Positions 22,510 through 36,200 of a stretch of DNA of 64,000 nt are shown one piece after another. The notes below the pieces were generated by a model. The model was given only the letters and a program-made list of their open reading frames with translations, ran no database searches and was not told the DNA's origin. Made by a program: the position numbers and the translations under genes. Source of the DNA: Macrocystis pyrifera. Taxonomy: Eukaryota > Sar > Phaeophyceae > Laminariales > Laminariaceae. The DNA lies in NCBI GenBank assembly GCA_031763025.1, contig JASSKH010000024.1:7134523-7198522 (forward strand), given 5' to 3'. Positions within the stretch are counted from its first letter, which is position 1. The number at the start of each line of letters is the position of its first letter.

Positions 22510-25500
22510 CATCATCACTTTTACTTTCCAGACCACTCGTAGGAGGTTTTACCCTCGACGATCTTCTGGACAAGCCGTGGTCACAGGTGTCGTCCCTTCT
22601 CCCCCCCGGTACGTGCCTTTAGTTTTTATCGCGCATAGGGTTCAGCATTCCCACTGCTCGTCGACTTTCATCGAATGTACAGCTAACTCACGCTCTCGCG
22701 CTTTCCGCTAATCAATTTTATGCAAGAAAAAGTCCCTACGAGCACATGCACTCGGTGAGATTCGAACTCACGAAATTGATCTTGATAGGCTCGCGGACCA
22801 CCTACCAAGCCACCGGGGACGCATACACGTACGTCGTTCGTACATGAAACATGAAAAAAAAGAAGCGTCCAGCGATTTCGATACGTGAGGGGTCCCTGGT
22901 TTTTGGCGTGGTCATATATAGTAACTCGCATTCGCTAGTAATAATGTGTTTACCTACGTACTTTACGTACGTACGGCTGGCTCGCGGTAAATCTTTCATC
23001 CTCGGTTTGCGGCATGCTGTGCAAACGCCGCGTGCACCGCCCGAAGCAGGGAAGGGGTGCTATTCGAGGATGACCGCTTCCGTCCTCGACCCAGCAGCCT
23101 GGACGGCAGGCCCGGGAAAGGATCCGCGGCGTCGCAGAACGACGAACGCGGGGGGGGGGGGGGGGAGAAGCGCGGCAGAGGAGATGCCGAGGTGAGAGAG
23201 AGAAATTTTGCGGAGGATTTTTTCAGTGTGACACGATGCGACGCATGAGCGGCGGCGCGGCGGTCGCGGCACGTGGCACGTGACGGTAAAGAGAGGTGTG
23301 CTATGATGTAGGAATATCCTTTCAGAGCGACGGTTACTTCTTGCCGAGCGAGGCTCCCCTTCTCCCCGTGCTTCGCGACCAACCTCCCGTTTTTCAGTTT
23401 TTGTTTTTGTTTTTGTTTTCGTGATCCCGATCGCCTATTTCCGTTAATAATGAGAATAGTAGCCTCTAATATGTCTTCGACTTTCCGGTACGTGGTACGC
23501 GGTGGTAGTTGTTGCCGGCACGCTAAAACCTCTCCTCGTATCGAACTCACAACTCTTGAGGGTCTACTTTTACACGGGACCATAGTAAATAGGACCTACG
23601 GTACACACAATATCCTATATATTTCCCTATTTTTACTATCAATATGTAGTCCTATTTACTATGGTCCCCCGTAATAGCCTCTCGTGCAAGAGCTCTCCGC
23701 GACAGCAGCAGCCGCAGCAGAAGTCAGCGGCAGCTCCGTGTTCTACCGCAGCAGCTGCGAAGACGGCATCTGAAAATGCCTATTCGACACGAATATCAAA
23801 GGGCCGTTCTCGGCGAAAAAGGGTCCGGTTTGCTGGTCCTCGCACCCATCTTCGCGCATCGTACACCGCTCTCCAGGGTCAAGCAAGGAAGCGGAGGTAG
23901 TTTTTTTTCGGATCAGCGAGACGTCAATTCCAAGAATGCAAATTCGGTGATTCGAATCAACCTTGAACGTTGACGTTTCGGGCAGTTGACCGATCGACCT
24001 GAATGAATCGACCGCTGAAACGGAGGTGTAACCGTACCGCAGCGGCGGCTTATACATATTTGTAAAATTAGTAAACAACAGCTGTGAGATCGAGGATTTG
24101 GTCGCATCTCATCTTTGCAAGCTGTGTGTGATACTATCACGGGGGTCCATAGTTAATGGGACCAAATGTTGTTAGGAAAAAGATGTAAATATATAGGTTT
24201 TATGTGTACCATAGGTCCTATTAGCTATGGACCCCCGTAATAGTAGTACTTCCACTGCGCGTACTACGGGTTTTGTATGGCCTTATGCAGGAAATACAGT
24301 CCGTGTTTGAGGAGGACAGACCTGAAGCTGCAGAATTCAAAGAGTGGGTATGTAGTGCCATGGTGCCACTTTTCCGCCGCGCCTGTCTCACACAAAAAAC
24401 ACGCGGTCACGTGGAGGAGAAAAAAAAAAAAAATCAGCTCGGTTTTGTGTCGCGAGACGACTACTTACTACAATATTCCAATAACCCTCTTTTGGGGCCT
24501 CCAGAGAGGCAATGGACGATTAAAAAAAAAAAAAAAATGGCGGTCACAGCAACGGCCACTGGGTGATTGGGAGATGGTACAAACGGTTGTCCCGAGTTAC
24601 AATGGTTGATGCAAGGAGTCGTACGGCACGGGCCTATGCAACATGATCCTACCTACCCGTACTGGTGTCCTGGGCGCTTGCGCTTCTCCTAGATGGTTGA
24701 TAACACCAAAGTTACCAACCATTGTTTTTGTCGCTATCCCTTAAAAGAGGTTCCGAAGGGGTCAATAGAACAGGAGGTACTGCTGCGGCGCGGTAGTCTC
24801 TTGGCGGCTCTGAAGCCGTTTTCTTCTGTCGGGGAAAACACATTTTTTTGCGCTTCGGTGACCACCCGCCGGCCCTTCTTCGATGCTTCTTGCGTCTCGC
24901 CCAACGCTGTTTCTGTCTGTCGCGGGCGCTGAACACGGTGCAATCGTGGCCTAGGAGCACGTGCGCTGCAAGTGCTTGACGCGAGCAAAGGTGGTGACGG
25001 TGAGCAAGGCGGGCGCTAACCAGGGGAGGCTGTTCTACGGCTGCGTCACCCGCGCGTGCAACTTTTTCAAGTGAGAGCAAGCCCACCGTCTTGAGAGGTT
25101 TTCGCGTGAGTGAGTGAGTGAGTGAGAGGAGGGGAGAGGCTTGTGAGTGGCGTCTCCTGCGGTGGTGTGCTTGTGATTTTCCGGTCGCTTGCGCATTGCT
25201 ACCAGTGGGTACGAGCGCAGTATTGTTTCGACCGTGGGAACAGAGCAGAGTACTTTGGCAATTTCCTCCGAGACGGCGGGTAGTTGGTGTGCGTTTTTAT
25301 TTATGCACGCATTGCACGGACCTTCGTCGGCGACGACTCCGGCCGGCGCGTACCGCGGGCGCTCAGGATGAGCGAAGCTCCGTCCACCTCACGCGTTACT
25401 CGCTCACGCACGGCAACCCCGAAGCGCCCTCTCCACTCTTTCAATGCTTCGGTTCACTCCGGACAAGCCCTCTCCCTGTATCTATCGACCGACGGTCGTA

Positions 25501-27444
25501 CCTTGGACCGGCTCTAGTTCTCTGTACAAAGCTCCGCCCCGATGCGAATGACATTTTTCTATCCTGCCTGTCCCCCTTTTGGCGAGCATCGCGGCCCGCG
25601 TCTATTACGCCGTCACTTCATGTTGGTCAATGCTTCGTTAGCGTTAGTTGCCCTGCGGGGGAAAATGTTCAAAATTATGCGACTGCCGCTGCTGCTGCTG
25701 TGGTCAGCAGCGAGCGACTGGCTCTGGTAGCGCACGGTGCGGTGTTTCCTTGCGCCTCCGACGTCTATGCTGCGACGCACTCGAGAGCAAACGTACGACG
25801 AAATCATACGGGCCCGACAGCAGTAGAGACTTTTGCCGAAGCGGAGTGAAAAGCTACCGATTGCGCGCACGCACACCATCCCAGCGACCGACAAGCTACG
25901 AACACGGGCGAATTAATCTCGCCACACGGGGGTATGCAGGTGGGCGGACGACGCGCCACACACGCGACAAGCGCTTTCTCTGGTGTGGAGGCGTTTTTTT
26001 TTCGCCGCCCAGGTTCAAGCTGACAGCCGTGCCGGAGGGCGGCGGGGACGCAGGGTGCGGTTTCAAGCCTCAGGACATAAGACAGGTGCGAGCAGGGCTC
26101 TGTTTTTTGTTGTTGCGGTCGTTGTGTCGCGCCTTGGGCAATGGGGGGGAATACCCTGACCGTGTCAATGGTGTTTTTTTTTTTCTTCAATCTGTTCTTG
26201 TCAGGTATTCGATTTGCTTCAGATATACCGGCACCAGGTATGCTTTTATTTTCGATGTATTTTTTGTTGATATATTCTTCCGCACCGGAGTTGTCGGGGC
26301 CTGTCCTGTGACCACGGGCTAGATTATGGTGACTACTTAGTGCGAAAACATCATCAACAGCAACAACAACAACAACAACAACAACAAACTTCTCAGGGAG
26401 GCTGTTGATATACGTGGACGTCGCAGTCAAAAAAAGTATAGCAAGAGGCTCGCAAGGACACGAAGCGGTCTGGCCTTGCTGATGCGGTTTCGGATTGGCC
26501 ACCAGCTATTACGGGGGTCCATAGTTAACGGGACCAAATTTTGTTAGTAAAAATAGGTAAATATATTGGTTTTTATGTATACTATAGGTCCTATTAACTA
26601 TGAACCCCCGTAATAGTACCAGGCACGGCATTTAGCCGGGGCACTGCCGGCAAAGGGCGGCCAATCGGAAACAAGCTAGACTTGAACGGAGCGCTTTCAC
26701 CGCCGGCTGTGCCCGAGTGTCCCCGAGTGTAATGTAAACGCGCCACGAACAGCTCTTGTTCGGCACCTTTTTCTTCCGACAACGCGATGATTTGTTGCTA
26801 TTTTGCAGGGGTGCTCCGATCGCAGGACCCGCCTGGTATCTCCCCCGCCCAACCCCACCCCCCCTGCTCCACCCTAGGTTCGTAGTAGGCTCCGTGTTTA
26901 CGGCCCGAGAACCGCTGTCGGAAGGCGCGTGTGTTTTGTCTCGGCCCGTACCCTCGCTGCCCCAAGGTTCTCACTTTCCCCCATCCTCGGCTTCGGACCG
27001 CCACCATACCGTTGATCGCGGTCTGCTGGCATTGCCCAGGGGGCGGTGGGAGACTGCTGGTTTTTGGCGGGGCTGGCGGTCGTATCGGAGCGCCCGGATC
27101 TCATCGCGCGGGTGCTGGGCGGCAACGGTTCCTTGTCCGACAAGGGGGGTGCTACGAGGTCAACTTGTTCAAGGACGGCCGCTGGGAAAGGTGTGCCGCG
27201 GGTTGCTTCGCGTTTCGTGGACTCGGTTCTTTTTGTGAACTATCGGTACTGGTATTGAACTAGCGTTGCTACGTACTGCTTTCTTGCTATTACGGGGGTC
27301 CATAGTTAATAGGACCTATGGTATATAAAAACCTGTATATTTACCTATTTTTACTAAAAAAAATTGGTCCCCTTAACTATAGACCCCCGTACTAGCTCTT
27401 GAGGCCTTTCGTGTCTGCTTGCGCGAGTTCATGCTGCCCTACGC

Positions 27445-27489
<45 letters not shown>

Positions 27490-30400
27490 CATTTCCTTGC
27501 GTGGTGGCTTGTTGACGCTTGCAGCGGGTGGCGTATGTGCCGGTATAGGTGGATGTTTTGGCGGTGGCTACGGAGAACTCTGATCGTTCCTCACGCCCGC
27601 GTATTGAAGAAGAAACAAAATGTGGCGAGTTCACGCGGCCTCTTTCTCTAGTCGAGACCCCTCCCCCTCATCGATTTCATGGTGGGGGATGAATACAACC
27701 GGGTATTTACGCCATTGGGCTCTCGATGGAGTTCCGGTTGCAGACGCCGACACAAAACAGGCGATATCATTCTCCAGCAGGAGCACACCGACCGTAAGCG
27801 AAAAATCCATCCGAAGCATGCCTCGCGAGATCTGTCCAACTCCAGCAGTTGCCTCGCGGCCTTGCGATTATTTGCTGACGCGCCGGCTCGCGGTAAGACA
27901 AAGCAAGAGCGCTGGTTGCTACGCCTGACAGGTATACCGTAGTGCGTTACCGTACGAAACGCAAGACAGCGCACCTCTTGGGATGAATTTCGGAGACGAT
28001 TTTCTCCGAAACATGCCTTAGGGGGGGGGGCTACACTAACGAAAATGGCGGATTTGGGAAGACCTCGCCGAGACCTTTCAATAGTCGCGTCGCTCGGCGT
28101 TTGCACACACACCACCCCCCCCCCCCCCCCGCCCCCGGTTGTCGAGGAAATCAGCTTGGAAATTTCTCTACAGGGAGTGTATTATCTTATCTCTTATCAC
28201 CCGTGTGATACGGTATCACCCGGGTGACAAGGCAAAAGTGCTCGTGCAGTCTTGTATCCCTACTCTGAGGTGCTTCCTCCCTCCTCTATACGCGATGATG
28301 TACTATGTCTGAGCACTGCCTACCAGGGGACGAGATCGCGCTTTTGAGACCTAGTATGCATGCTATGATATTCTCTCTCTACCAACGAACCCAATGATTA
28401 CATCGCAAATTTTCTCTAATTCTCTCGCACTTGCTCCGCACCTCGGACAGAGCCATCGATTAAATTCCCACAGTTCATGGTCTAGACCTTTCAGGGCAGA
28501 TAGATGATATAGACCTGATCTGTACGATCTGTATTATTTAGCTCGTGTTGCCGGGTGGGACCCGTATAAACCTGCATGATCTATAGGTTATGTTGCCGGG
28601 AGGAACCCGTATGATCTGCATGATCTGTGCGATCTGTATGATCTAGCTCATGCTGCTGGGTGGGACCCGTACAATCCGCATGATCTAGGACGCGTTCCCT
28701 GGGTTGGATCTGTACTGTACGGATAGATCCCGCACAACCTCTCACAACGGCAAATGAGGAACTAGATGATCTACAGTAGACAGATCAGATAGATCATTAT
28801 CTGTCTGCCAGAGGTGTGCACTGACCGAAAGCGCGACGTCGTTCCGCCCTCGAGCAGTGTGCTGGTGGATAGCTGGCTGCCCTGCAAGGACCCGTCTCGG
28901 CTGAAGGGCAAGGAAAAGGGTCTGGACCTCCTTCCCGCCTTCGCCAAGGCCTCGAATAATCAGATCTGGCCATGCATCGTGGAAAAGGTGCCCCCCCCCC
29001 CCCAAATATTTTTTCGTCGCTGTGTGCGTGCCTGCTTACGTACGTTCGTTTTTCTGTTTCGGTTTTTGGGCCCTGTGTGCTATTTTTTTCTGGTGTCGGA
29101 AATCGCCGATAGTTTTTGTCCTTGTATCCCCACCCCCTACCCTGTTTTTTATGGCGGGCGATCGGCTGAAAAAATTCCGGCTAGTTGGTGTTAGACGGGA
29201 GTCTGTCGACTGTCGCTAGGCTTCTTTCGTACTACATACCTGATACCCGCAAGGTTTCAGCGCTCAAGGAAGGCGTTTTTCTTGCTACGTAAGGTTTTCT
29301 AGAGGCGCTTTTCTTGCTCATATTGTGCTGGAATTTTTGAGAAGGATGGTGCCGCCCGTGCATTCGTAGGTAAAACAATTTTTCCATGCGCTATTGATAG
29401 CGAAAACAAGTCAGTCTGTAAAATATTCGCGTGTGCGTACGAGTATTGGCTCTTTTGTTTCGCCCGTGGCTCGAGATGGTCTACACGGTACGGGTTCGTT
29501 GCACTCCTTGTTTGTAGCTACTCTAGAAAGGCGTTGCGTGAACGCGCTTCGCTCGATGCATGCACCGCGGTATACCGTTTTTTTTGCGGCGGCCTCTTTT
29601 CTTGCTTCAACATACCTGGTGGTCGCGCCTGATGCGTGGGTTAAGCGACTGGGTCGTCTACTCGCGCTTCTTGGGCCCTCCTAGATTGCACTTTGCGTCG
29701 CGCTCCGCTCCGCTCCGTCCCGCGTGTCACTTCCTTCGGCACACCACGAGGCCAACGATGCGCCGAACCGCCGCCCGTAATATTGTTTCTAGCCGCATCG
29801 CGACCGTGTCGGCACTAAAAAAAAAACGTTTCGGGCGCACGGGGGGACTCCTGACGCGTGCCACGATGGGGGTACGTACGGCACCTGGGATTTTTCTGGG
29901 ATTTTTCTGAGGCTCCGCACTTGAGGAGCCCAGTCGGTACTATATAAGTACTATTAGTACTATTAGCAAGTCACCCATGAACTGACTTCGAGAAAGCATG
30001 GAAGTGAAACCCGATGGCCTAGGCAGGTATGCAACGAATGACGCGTGAAAACACAGCTAGCTGGTGTTCCCAGTGACATTGAGTAGGTTCCTCCGACATG
30101 GACCCGCCGCAGCAGTAAGAAAAGTTTTCGAGCAGAACATGCCCTACCCCTATATATATACCCAAGCAAGGCGGGTTTTTTTTTTCGGGGATGTCGTTGA
30201 GACAAGAGAAAAGCCGCGCCATCCCGTGTGACACCGGCCGCTTCGTCGAACCTCGTGCCAACCCCGGCTCCTTCTTCTTGGTGTTCGCGCCGCCCCTTTC
30301 CTTCCCGTGCCCCGTCGCTTTCTCGGGCACGTCGACCGCGGTCTTCTTTCAGGCGTTCGCAAAGCAGCACGGGTCATACGAGGCGATATCCGGCGGGCAC

Positions 30401-33256
30401 GTGTGCGAGGCGTTCGAGGCTCTCACGGGCGCACCGACGGAGACCGTCATGCTCGGTGGGTGCGGCTTCGTTTCGCTCCCCCCCCCCGTTCGACTTTTCG
30501 GTGACTCTTTTTCCACACATGGGGCAGAGTCACGATCCCCCGCGCCCGACAGCATACGTAGCACATACCGGTATGTAGCATATTTTTCTTTTTTTTTTGG
30601 AGAAAATCGCGTTTCTCGATATTGGACGCGTCCTACGACAGAGGTATTACGGGGGGCCATAGTAAATAGGACCAAACATTGTCAGTAAAAAAAGCGAAGT
30701 ATGTAGGTTTTTGTGTGTACCGTAGGTCCTATTTATTATGGTCCCTCGTGACAGCACATTTCTGTTTCTGAATGACGGGGACCCTTCATCCAAAATCGTC
30801 GGAATGTCAGCCTTGTTTCGAAAAATAACGTTTGTGTATACTTGTGCCATGGGATTATTCATCGAGATTCAATTTAATTTTTGCTGAAGTCAGTTTTCGG
30901 GTGAGGTACGAAGCTCCTTAAGGTCAAGTGAGGAGCCTCAGAAAGAATAGGGTGAACCTCTATCGTAGAACGCCTCGATGTCCCGCCTGATGGGGCGTGC
31001 CTCGCGCTGTTTGGATAGGTTGTCGGGGCTCAGGGTTAAGTACTTGATGTTGAGGCGTTGGATCTCGTAGAATCAGATTTTAAAAAAAACGTTCCAAGTG
31101 AACGCGGCGTAGTGGTAGAGGTGCCGAACGAGCCTATGTGGTGGCAAAATGTGCTATTAAGGGGACCATAGTAAATGGGACCAAATTTTGTTAGTAAAAA
31201 TAGGGAAATATATAGGTTTTTGTGTGTACCGTAGGTCCTATTTACTATGGTCCTCCGTAATATTTATGCCCGCTTTTTCGGCCTCGTCTGGCGCAATTTG
31301 AACATAGTGTATTCGTAACTGTCGCTAGCAACTTGCAGCGGCAGGGTTTTTTGTACCTGACGTCAAGATTGTGTGCGTTGGTGGATTCCAGCCCGTCGGT
31401 AAGTCGGTCGGTCGGTCGGTCGGTCGATCGCCTCAGCCACCTCCTCGACGGGGGTCCGTCCGTATGTCTTTGGCGCCGTCCGTGTGAATTTGAAAAAAAA
31501 AAAACTCGCTTTGTGAAAAACTCAACTTTCGCTTGTAAAGACTTACTTTCGTGTGTGTGTGTGTGTGGCTCGGACAGATGATGACGACTCTGATGCAAAC
31601 TGGGCGAAGATGCTCAGCTTCAGCCAGGCGGAGTTCCCCATGGGCTGCGCCACATCGTGGGACCCTTCCAGGCGAGCGCTGACCTGGTCCCTTTTTTCTT
31701 CTTCTTTTTTCGGCAGAATGGTTGAAGTCACTAGAGCTCCGGCCAATAAAGCGGATCAACCTATTCCTAAGCCCCGGCGACCCAAATTTGTAAGCTACCA
31801 TTGCTTTTCTGTTGCTGGGTTAGTTTAAATTTCTAAAAAACCGGTAAAAAAGTGAACCAACCTATTCCTGAGCTCCGGCGGCCCAAATAATAACCTACCA
31901 GTACGTACAATATATATATATTTAAGTTTTTTTTTGCCGGATTGTTTCCGTCTCGGACCAAATGTCAAGCGGTGTGACCTGCGGCGTACTCCTCGTTGGT
32001 TTGCCAAATATGACCGTCGAGCAACCGCTTCGAGGCTGATGCTTTCGATCGAGGCTACGAGTATATAGCCCCTGCGCGACTCGACAGGCAGTAGCTTCCG
32101 CTCAAAAGTTTTTGTATACATATATGTATGTGTAGCGGGCGATGACTGACTGAAGATTAGGCGGTAGAGCCGACCCCCTTGATACCTCGCAGAGCGTTGA
32201 GTTGGCACAGGGAGGGATGCGATCGTTTTTTTTCAGCACTCGGTTTTTACAGAAAGGGGAAGGTTTGCCAATACCGAACAAGGGAGGCGTTTTCGGAAAG
32301 ATCTGGTCGATCGAGAGAGAGAGAGAGAGAGAGAGAGAGCCTTCCGAAAAAAAAAACGTACCCGGTACGACTTTAGCACCCTAGGCGAACTCGTCGCTTT
32401 TTCCCGGACTTGTCCGACTTGTCCGCTCATCCGCGCTCGTGCCATCGTGTGATGGCGTGTGCGTAAGGTGTGTGCGCGTCGACCACGAGGTTGCCGAACG
32501 AACGGAAGGGCTACGCGAAATATCGTAAGCGGGAAGCGAAGCCTTCTCTATATCGATGCAACCCTGTTGGGGGCGGGGGGCGGGAAGGCGGCGCGCGGGG
32601 GGGGGGGGGGGGGGGGGGGCGTACTCATTTGTCGCTCGCCTTAGTCATGTGACCATTCATTGACCACGCGTCTCTTTCGAGAAGGGGGGCGGGAAGGTGG
32701 GATCCTGAAAAAACAGTGTGGGCTTTTGTGACCGCGGAAGGTGAGGGGTCGCGACTGTTGCCTCCCGGAGCCCTGGAGGGGTCGATGGAGAGCGCCGCAC
32801 CGTTCTCGTTGACCCCGAGTGCAGCGCAGCGTCCGTGTGGTGCGTCAACAATCCCTTTAACCATTATGATCCTTTTATTAATAGGACCGCAGTCCCATTT
32901 CGGGGACAAGCCAGTCAAATTCCAAGTAGTTTGTCCCCAAAACGGGACTACGGTATATACTAAAAAAAGGGTTATAACTTAACCCTCTTGGCGATTTCCC
33001 CAGGGGGAAAATGGGCGATGAAAAAAGTGACGATCACAGGAACCACCACTGCGAGATTGGGGGGGGAAGATACATAGTCGGTGTCCGAGTTACAACAATG
33101 CACAAGGAGTCGTACGGCTCGGGCGTGACATGACACCCAAGGTTACCAACCATTGTTTTTGTCGCTTCTAATGGCCAAAGGGATTAAGGCAAGGACTTGT
33201 CCGTATCGCTCGGCTTGCCGTGGCTGCGCGGATTGTGACGGAACCTAAGCGTTTGA

Positions 33257-33287
<31 letters not shown>

Positions 33288-36200
33288 AAAGCGGTTCTCA
33301 GTAGGATGCAGCTCACCCTTCATGCGACTCGCCCAACACCCCACGGCGCTCGCGCTTGGTGCAAGCAATGTATGTCTTGTCGTTGAAAACCCGACGCGCT
33401 TCGTCCCGTAGGGATGCGAGGGTCTATGGTCATACGACTACGGCCATGTATGATAATGAGTACACCCCCCCCCCGTCCCCCGTCCCCCCTCCCCCCGGCG
33501 CTCTCTGTTGCTTTCGTCATCAGCGGCCTGCGTGATATGGGTCTCGTGTCGACGCACGCGTACTCGGTCCTAGAGGTAAGACATTACCTGAGGAATTGCC
33601 GGGCGCCCCCTTGGCGATGGTGTGATGCAGAGGATCTTGCAATGTCTCACGAACCCAAGCTCTGTTATCCTGTTGTACGTTTCTTGTTGTGGCTGCGTGG
33701 AACCGCGGAACTGCACGAAAGCGCAAACATTCGCAGAAACTCTGTAGCTTTGTGTTTTTTGTTTTGTCTAGTTGTGTGTATTTGCATGTTTCTTGGTGTA
33801 GATGACTTTGGTTCGCTTAGTTTCATCTCTCTTTCTTTCTCCCTCTCTCTCTCTCCCTCTCCCTCTCTCTCTCCCTCTCCCCCCTTCGTTTCTCGGTAGC
33901 ATTGGGGCGGTGCAGGAGGGATTGAACCCGACGTGCGCTCCGTTTGTAGGCCGAACTTATTTGAGGGGTTCAACTCGGCGTGCGTTATCGTATAAATTCA
34001 TTCCTATTACGTCAGCTGTGAATTCGACCGATTGAGTGGTTGATACTCAACTCTGAAAGTTGCGTGATGTATTTATTTATGCAGCTGCCTCACCGCAACC
34101 CCCGGTGCCTGAGTTTCGCGAGGCGCTTGCTCACCCGTCTTGTGGGTGGTCGATTGAGAAATGCCGCAGGCTTATCGCGGCCAGGAGGCCCTGCACGTTG
34201 CTTCCGATTGGTCGTATCGCTACCAATCCGTGATTGTATCTACCCTGTTAGCTATTATTCTCGTTGGCGTTGACTTCGACACTCTTCTTTCGACAGCAGA
34301 TACTGAGAGCATCGACGAAGGCGGGACCATCGGTCCGCACCCGACCATGACCCGTGACTTACCCCGACACCGCCGCGGCCGTTGAGCAACTGTGGCCCCA
34401 CAGAAAAAAACATCGAGCACTCAAATGCCTCCAGAGTTTCGGTAGTTCGATGGTCCCCTCCCCCCCTCCCCCGTGACTTGAAGGTCTTTCGGTTTTTTTC
34501 CTTCGACAACCCACCGACCCCACCCCTCCCCTACAACCACGGTAACCTTCCAGTCTCGAAGACCCTGACGGCCTTCTGTCTGCCCGCCAATGCAGGTTCG
34601 AGAACTCCCCCCCGGGTTGAGGGGGGCGAGGCAGCCGTCTATTCGGGACTGGGCGGGGCTCGGGAGTGCTACAGCGGCGGCGGAGAAAGCGAGACAGAGG
34701 GAAGGGGAAGCGGCCGGGCAGCCGCTCCGGCTGGTCAGGGTGCGGAATCCCTGGTGAGGGAGGGCTCCGATTCAAGGCAGCTATTTTTTTTTTACAAGAG
34801 AAACACGCGTTTAACAACCCTTTACACCTACCGTAATGCTGACGAAAAAACGTCTCGCACTGTTTCCAAGGAAATGTCCCAAACAAAAAAATGGTTCCAG
34901 TTCTTAAGGGGTCAAGAGAGGGTAAAAAAACCGCTTCGGCGCATACGATTCTGCACCCACGCTTTGTGGAGACTAAATTGCTCGGAATTAGAGTTCAGGT
35001 TCGTTTCTTTAGAGTATTTAGTGTCACAGCGGGGGCATGGCAATCAGAACCTACGATGGACCCCGAAAACCATAAGCTGCTCTGGGCGCAAATATAAAAA
35101 CCGCTCGGTCTGCATGTGATGTCTAAACGGTCCTTATATTTCAGGCCAGAGTGGTGTCATCCCGTATTTACACACTGCATTCCATGTGTATGTTCGTAGA
35201 GCGGGTCGTGTTCAAGATAAAAATTTTTCCCTATAGTGCACAGTCCGCACCTCACTGTTGGAACTGATCGCCCCAATGTATTACTATTTGGGCGGAACAG
35301 GGGGTATAACGTGGGGTGCAGGGGGGGGGGATGTGGGTGGGGGGGGTATATACTCATTATCATGCATGGCGGTAGTCGTATGACCATAAATCCTCGCATC
35401 CCTATAATGCCGGGACGGATTGCACGTCGGGTTTTCACCGACCGGGCGGACATTGCTTGCACCAAGCGCGAAGCGAAACGTGAGGTGTTGGGCGAGTCGC
35501 ATGAGGGGTGAGCTGCATCCTACTGAGAAACGCTTTAGAGGCGGAGGGGGCGGGGGGGTGGGGGAGGGGTCGCCTCCCGGGTTGCGGCTGGGAGGATCCG
35601 GTGTTTCAGGACTCCACACGCACAGCTTTGCTCGTGCTGTTAGCACAGTAATGCCGGTCCCTCTATAATGCCGGTATGTGCCACGCCAATTCACCGGTAC
35701 TGTAGGAGGCACCGGCATTATTCCGTACACTGCCATTCTGGTTAATCCCATCTGGTGCGAAGCTCCAAGCGATTTCCCCGGCATCATTGAACCAGCAATA
35801 TCGAGGGACCCCTGCTGTAGCTCACACGTCGGACAGATCGGTCATCTACAGCTAGATAATCAACAGATAGATAATCTGAACCCCGAACTGCCGTTATGAG
35901 GTGCTGTGAAGGATCTACGTATTGCTTATCCAGCCCAGGCAATACATGCTAGATCATGCAAAATTGTACGGCTTCCTCTCGACGTCACGAGCTAGTTCAT
36001 ACGTACCAGGAATATATCTGCCCTGAAGTATCTAGATCATCAAGTGGGAATGATCTGCGGATGATCTGTAGATGATCTGTGAACGATCTGTCCGACGTGT
36101 GCAACAGTCGCGGCAGCCGGCGGGTGTGGTAGGGGCGCACACGGGGAATCAACTAACTCGGAGGCTCGATGCGAAACTGGGGCGGTGCCTTACAAACGGT

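Noticed and set aside
33900..33975. tRNA gene suggested by GGGTTCAATCC on the minus strand
   Set aside because: No matching acceptor stem or A box was found at the right distance.
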